DNA of 62,463 nt, from NCBI GenBank assembly GCA_902795265.1, contig CADBKM010000001.1, positions 92,456 to 154,918 on the forward strand. Reading direction: 5' to 3'. This DNA comes from an uncultured Eubacteriales bacterium (GTDB taxonomy: Bacteria > Bacillota > Clostridia > Peptostreptococcales > Anaerovoracaceae). The position numbers and the translations under genes are program-made. Below are positions 60,659 to 62,463 of this stretch, one piece after another (positions within the stretch are counted from its first letter, which is position 1; every line of letters starts with the position of its first letter). Below the pieces are notes generated by a model that saw only the letters and a list, made by a program, of their open reading frames with translations, was not told the origin of the DNA and did no database searches.

Positions 60659-61093
60659 TTACTGCGATTCTGTCTCCTTTGCATAAAAGCGATAGTATGT
60701 TTCCTCACCCCAGACTTCTTTAAGGAACTCTGTGTCAAGTGAGGTGTATTTCTCATTACTCATAATTAGATCGATATAGTTCTCCAGTGCATCGGCTCCC
60801 ATCCTGTTGACAGCACTGAGATCGATCACGATTTTAGTTATTTTGCTGGAATTCTTTCCAATCTTTTCAGACTCGAAATAATAACCGATTTCAGGGGAGG
60901 AGCCCTTGGATATAAGGTCATCTACCTTGCATTCCAGCGCAGTTGCTATATTCTGCAGTGTTGCTATTGTAAATCTGTCCGGATCACTTCTTTCGAACTG
61001 AGATACCGCCTGAGGAGTAACACCTAATTTCGCTGCAAGTTCCTTCTGAGTGATACCCTTGCTTTTTCTTACTTCTTTAATTTTGTTTCCCAT
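60659..61093 (-). CDS. XRE family HTH transcriptional regulator (element repressor)
   Basis: 144 residues. N-terminal Cro/cI-type HTH (MGNKIKEVRKSKGITQKELAAKLGVTPQAVSQFERSD, about 1-55). The C-terminal half (YYFESEKIGKNSSKITKIVIDLSAVNRMGADALENYIDLIM) is not a recognised peptidase domain. The start is the ATG at 61093 behind ACAGGAGGATC, not the longer one at 61129. Transcribed divergently from the element's early genes and probably represses them through the inverted repeat at 61179-61225. Followed by int in one operon. Confidence 0.92.
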   Translation of the reverse strand: MGNKIKEVRKSKGITQKELAAKLGVTPQAVSQFERSDPDRFTIATLQNIATALECKVDDLISKGSSPEIGYYFESEKIGKNSSKITKIVIDLSAVNRMGADALENYIDLIMSNEKYTSLDTEFLKEVWGEETYYRFYAKETESQ

Positions 61094-61117
61094 TGTATTG
61101 ATCCTCCTGTCAGTAAT

Positions 61118-61146
61118 AGTATATACCAAACAAAAACAAGTTTCAA
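61118..61146 (-). promoter_or_regulatory. Promoter of the XRE-int operon
   Basis: On the minus strand: -35 TTGAAA (61146-61141), 17 bases, -10 TATACT (61123-61118). Leader about 18 bases. Confidence 0.75.
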
Positions 61147-61171
61147 CTTTATTTTTATAAAAATAATAGGC

Positions 61172-61200
61172 TTGACAAAAGTTATAGCTTTAGTTATACT
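61172..61200 (+). promoter_or_regulatory. Rightward promoter of the element's early genes
   Basis: -35 TTGACA, 17 bases, -10 TATACT. Starts the small-ORF/HTH/DUF6017 unit. Confidence 0.82.
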
Positions 61201-61225
61201 GTAATACTCGATAAAGCTACAACTT
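61179..61225. promoter_or_regulatory. Candidate repressor operator pair
   Basis: AAGTTATAGCTTT (61179-61191) and AAAGCTACAACTT (61213-61225): 13-base inverted repeat, one mismatch, bracketing the -10 box and start of the rightward promoter. It fits binding by the neighbouring XRE protein. Confidence 0.6.
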
Positions 61226-61246
61226 GATATTAAGGAGGAAATCAAG

Positions 61247-61387
61247 ATGAACATTTACAAAACGACTAAAAGAATCAAAGAAAAAGTAGTGCGGAGAAGA
61301 AGAAAGAAGCGAGCTTTCGGAAAGGAAGGTATAAGTGACGAAAGTAAGAACAATCAAAGAGACGATAAAAGAATTAAGAGCGATTGA
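61247..61387 (+). CDS. Small basic 46-residue protein of the element
   Basis: ATG 61247 behind a strong AAGGAGGAAATC site. Reads MNIYKTTKRIKEKVVRRRRK... with a very basic first half and a polar tail, ending at TGA 61385-61387. First ORF after the rightward promoter. It overlaps the following HTH gene by 53 bases in another frame. Function unknown; nucleic-acid binding is possible from the charge. Confidence 0.55.
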   Translation: MNIYKTTKRIKEKVVRRRRKKRAFGKEGISDESKNNQRDDKRIKSD

Positions 61388-61538
61388 TCCGGGATGCCAG
61401 CTCACTGAATGGCAATTAAGACAGCTTGTAAAGGAAGAGAAGATACCAGCGATGATGGCAGGTAAAAAAGCACTTCTGTCTGTTGAAGCGGTAGAGCGGT
61501 ACCTCGAGGAACAGCTTGGCGGCGAGCGGCTGAGCTGA
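61335..61538 (+). CDS. Small HTH protein, excisionase-like
   Basis: 67 residues from GTG 61335, behind AAAGGAAGGTATAA. Winged-helix-like helices: CQLTEWQLRQLVKEEKIPAMMAGKKALLSVEAVERYLEEQ, the pattern of MerR/HTH_17-type DNA-binding domains common in excisionases and element regulators. Overlaps the 46-codon ORF and precedes the replication-type gene. Excisionase is a guess from size, fold and place. Confidence 0.75.
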   Translation: MTKVRTIKETIKELRAIDPGCQLTEWQLRQLVKEEKIPAMMAGKKALLSVEAVERYLEEQLGGERLS

Positions 61539-61553
61539 AGCGAGGTGTGAAAT

Positions 61554-62463
61554 ATGCAGGTGAGCAAAACAGGGGTCAACTCAGTAGATGCTCTGTATGG
61601 AGTGATTTTCACCGGCAATATAATACCGAATTCGTGGTACAGCACCATACGGACAGAAAAAGGGAAGCCGGATCTGACAGCGATAACGATCCTCTCAGAA
61701 ATCCTGTACTGGCACAGACCAAGAGAGGAGTGTGATGAGAGTGATGCCGGGGACATAAAGCTTATTAAGCGGTTCAAAGCAGATCTCCTGCAGATGAGTT
61801 ATAAGCATCTTTTGAATAAGTTCGGGCTGACTAAGGATCAGAGCAGAAGAGCGATAGAACGTCTGGAGAAGCTTGGGCTGATAAAGAGGCAATTAAGAAA
61901 TGTTGAGACAGACAATACCACTCTGAATAACGTGATGTATATAGAACTCTTTTCGGACAGGCTTCTGGAGATCACATTCCCTGAGGGCTACATACCCCCT
62001 GGTAGGAAAAATCCTACAAGGGTATCGGAAAAAACCGATGAGGTCATAGGAAAAAACCAATCAGGTAGTATGAAAAATCCTATGACAAATACAGAGATTA
62101 CTACAGAGATTACAAACATAGATTACGACTCTATCTATCAAGAGGAAATAGAAAGTGTCCGAGAGCAGATAGATTATGAAGCTCTGACAAGAGACATGGG
62201 ATCAGATAGAGGAATGATAGATGAGATAGTAGAGATCATAGTAGAAATCAATCTGTATGGGATGGAGCATCAACTGATCAACGGAGAACGGATACCGGCA
62301 CCGATCATACGAGAGAGATTCAGAAAGATAAACAGCTATGTGGTGAAGGAAATAATAGACAGCCTGAGATCGGCACCGAGAAACATTGTGAATACCAGAG
62401 GATATATCATGACGGCACTGTACAATGCATCGTCGACATATGAGCTTGGACTGGATATGGAGG
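61554..62463 (+). CDS. DUF6017-type replication-initiator-like protein (3' partial)
   Basis: The ATG at 61554 opens a frame that runs off the right edge (303 codons visible). The N-terminal part has a winged-helix-like region (TAITILSEILYWHRP...SYKHLLNKFGLTKDQSRRAIERLEKLGLIKRQL), as in phage/ICE replication proteins. A polar linker with repeated K-N-P motifs and NTEITTEIT follows; the last 90 residues (IDYEAL...MIDEIVEIIVEI...IRERFRKINSYVVKEIIDSLRSAPRNIVNTRGYIMTALYNA) match the DUF6017 domain of mobile-element replication initiators. Ribosome site CGAGGTG. Likely starts element replication. Confidence 0.82.
   Translation, partial: MQVSKTGVNSVDALYGVIFTGNIIPNSWYSTIRTEKGKPDLTAITILSEILYWHRPREECDESDAGDIKLIKRFKADLLQMSYKHLLNKFGLTKDQSRRAIERLEKLGLIKRQLRNVETDNTTLNNVMYIELFSDRLLEITFPEGYIPPGRKNPTRVSEKTDEVIGKNQSGSMKNPMTNTEITTEITNIDYDSIYQEEIESVREQIDYEALTRDMGSDRGMIDEIVEIIVEINLYGMEHQLINGERIPAPIIRERFRKINSYVVKEIIDSLRSAPRNIVNTRGYIMTALYNASSTYELGLDME

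Overview
The window looks like a chromosome segment of an anaerobic, low-to-medium GC member of the Bacillota, class Clostridia. Pointers are CIRCE/HrcA-type heat-shock control, an SpoVK-like AAA protein, a Gram-positive-type division and cell-wall cluster with mraZ, and strong AGGAGG ribosome binding sites. Lifestyle genes suggest peptide fermentation: an oligopeptide ABC importer, two Xaa-Pro peptidases, an M19 dipeptidase and a VanX-like D,D-dipeptidase. A Peptostreptococcales or family XIII relative is plausible, but this is a guess from gene content only.

Layout. 1-5.5 kb: Opp peptide importer (binding protein cut by the window edge; permease gene oppB with an apparent frameshift and a 33-bp tandem duplication at its end). 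5.6-10.9 kb: two M24 peptidases, a CbxX/SpoVK-like AAA ATPase and a YitT membrane protein. 10.9-13.6 kb: clpB behind a perfect CIRCE element. 13.8-16.8 kb: MFS transporter, RidA and 8-oxoguanine-deaminase-like amidohydrolase, probably a purine-related operon. 16.9-28.3 kb: birA, U32 peptidase, a STAS/kinase/HATPase signalling pair, an 11-mer-repeat protein, glycerate kinase, queT behind a possible preQ1-type leader, a GPH sugar symporter and a COG1306-type putative glycosidase. 28.4-34.8 kb: a BaiCD/BaiH-like flavin/Fe-S reductase, a nucleoside kinase, an NhaC antiporter with a small partner, and an SDR.

35.0-55.0 kb: the division/cell-wall cluster (mraZ, rsmH, ftsL, PBP, mraY, murD, ftsW, murG, ftsQ, ftsZ), then trmH-type methylase, zapA, mutS2, DUF523, argS, a radical-SAM homologue that has lost all three cluster cysteines, and a TPR protein. 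murE, murF, murC, murB and ftsA are not in the cluster. 55.2-58.9 kb: DUF819 permease, M19 dipeptidase, VanX-like dipeptidase and a small membrane-anchored protein. 58.9-59.25 kb: tRNA-Asn, tRNA-Leu and initiator tRNA-Met behind a consensus promoter whose -35 box is the centre of a perfect 26-bp palindrome. From about 59.25 kb to the end: the left end of an integrated mobile element next to the tRNA-fMet 3' end, with integrase, XRE repressor, divergent promoters, small DNA-binding proteins and a DUF6017-type replication-initiator-like protein that runs off the window.

Best candidates for something undescribed are: (i) the STAS + APH-like kinase + HATPase single-chain protein next to a free STAS protein; (ii) the cysteine-less B12/radical-SAM pseudoenzyme with its overlapping TPR partner; (iii) the duplicated, synonymously diverged motif in the FtsQ cytoplasmic tail; (iv) the palindrome in the tRNA promoter; and (v) paired GTAAAG-N4-CTTTAC palindromes beside MraZ boxes. 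All calls come from reading the sequence; no database search was run.
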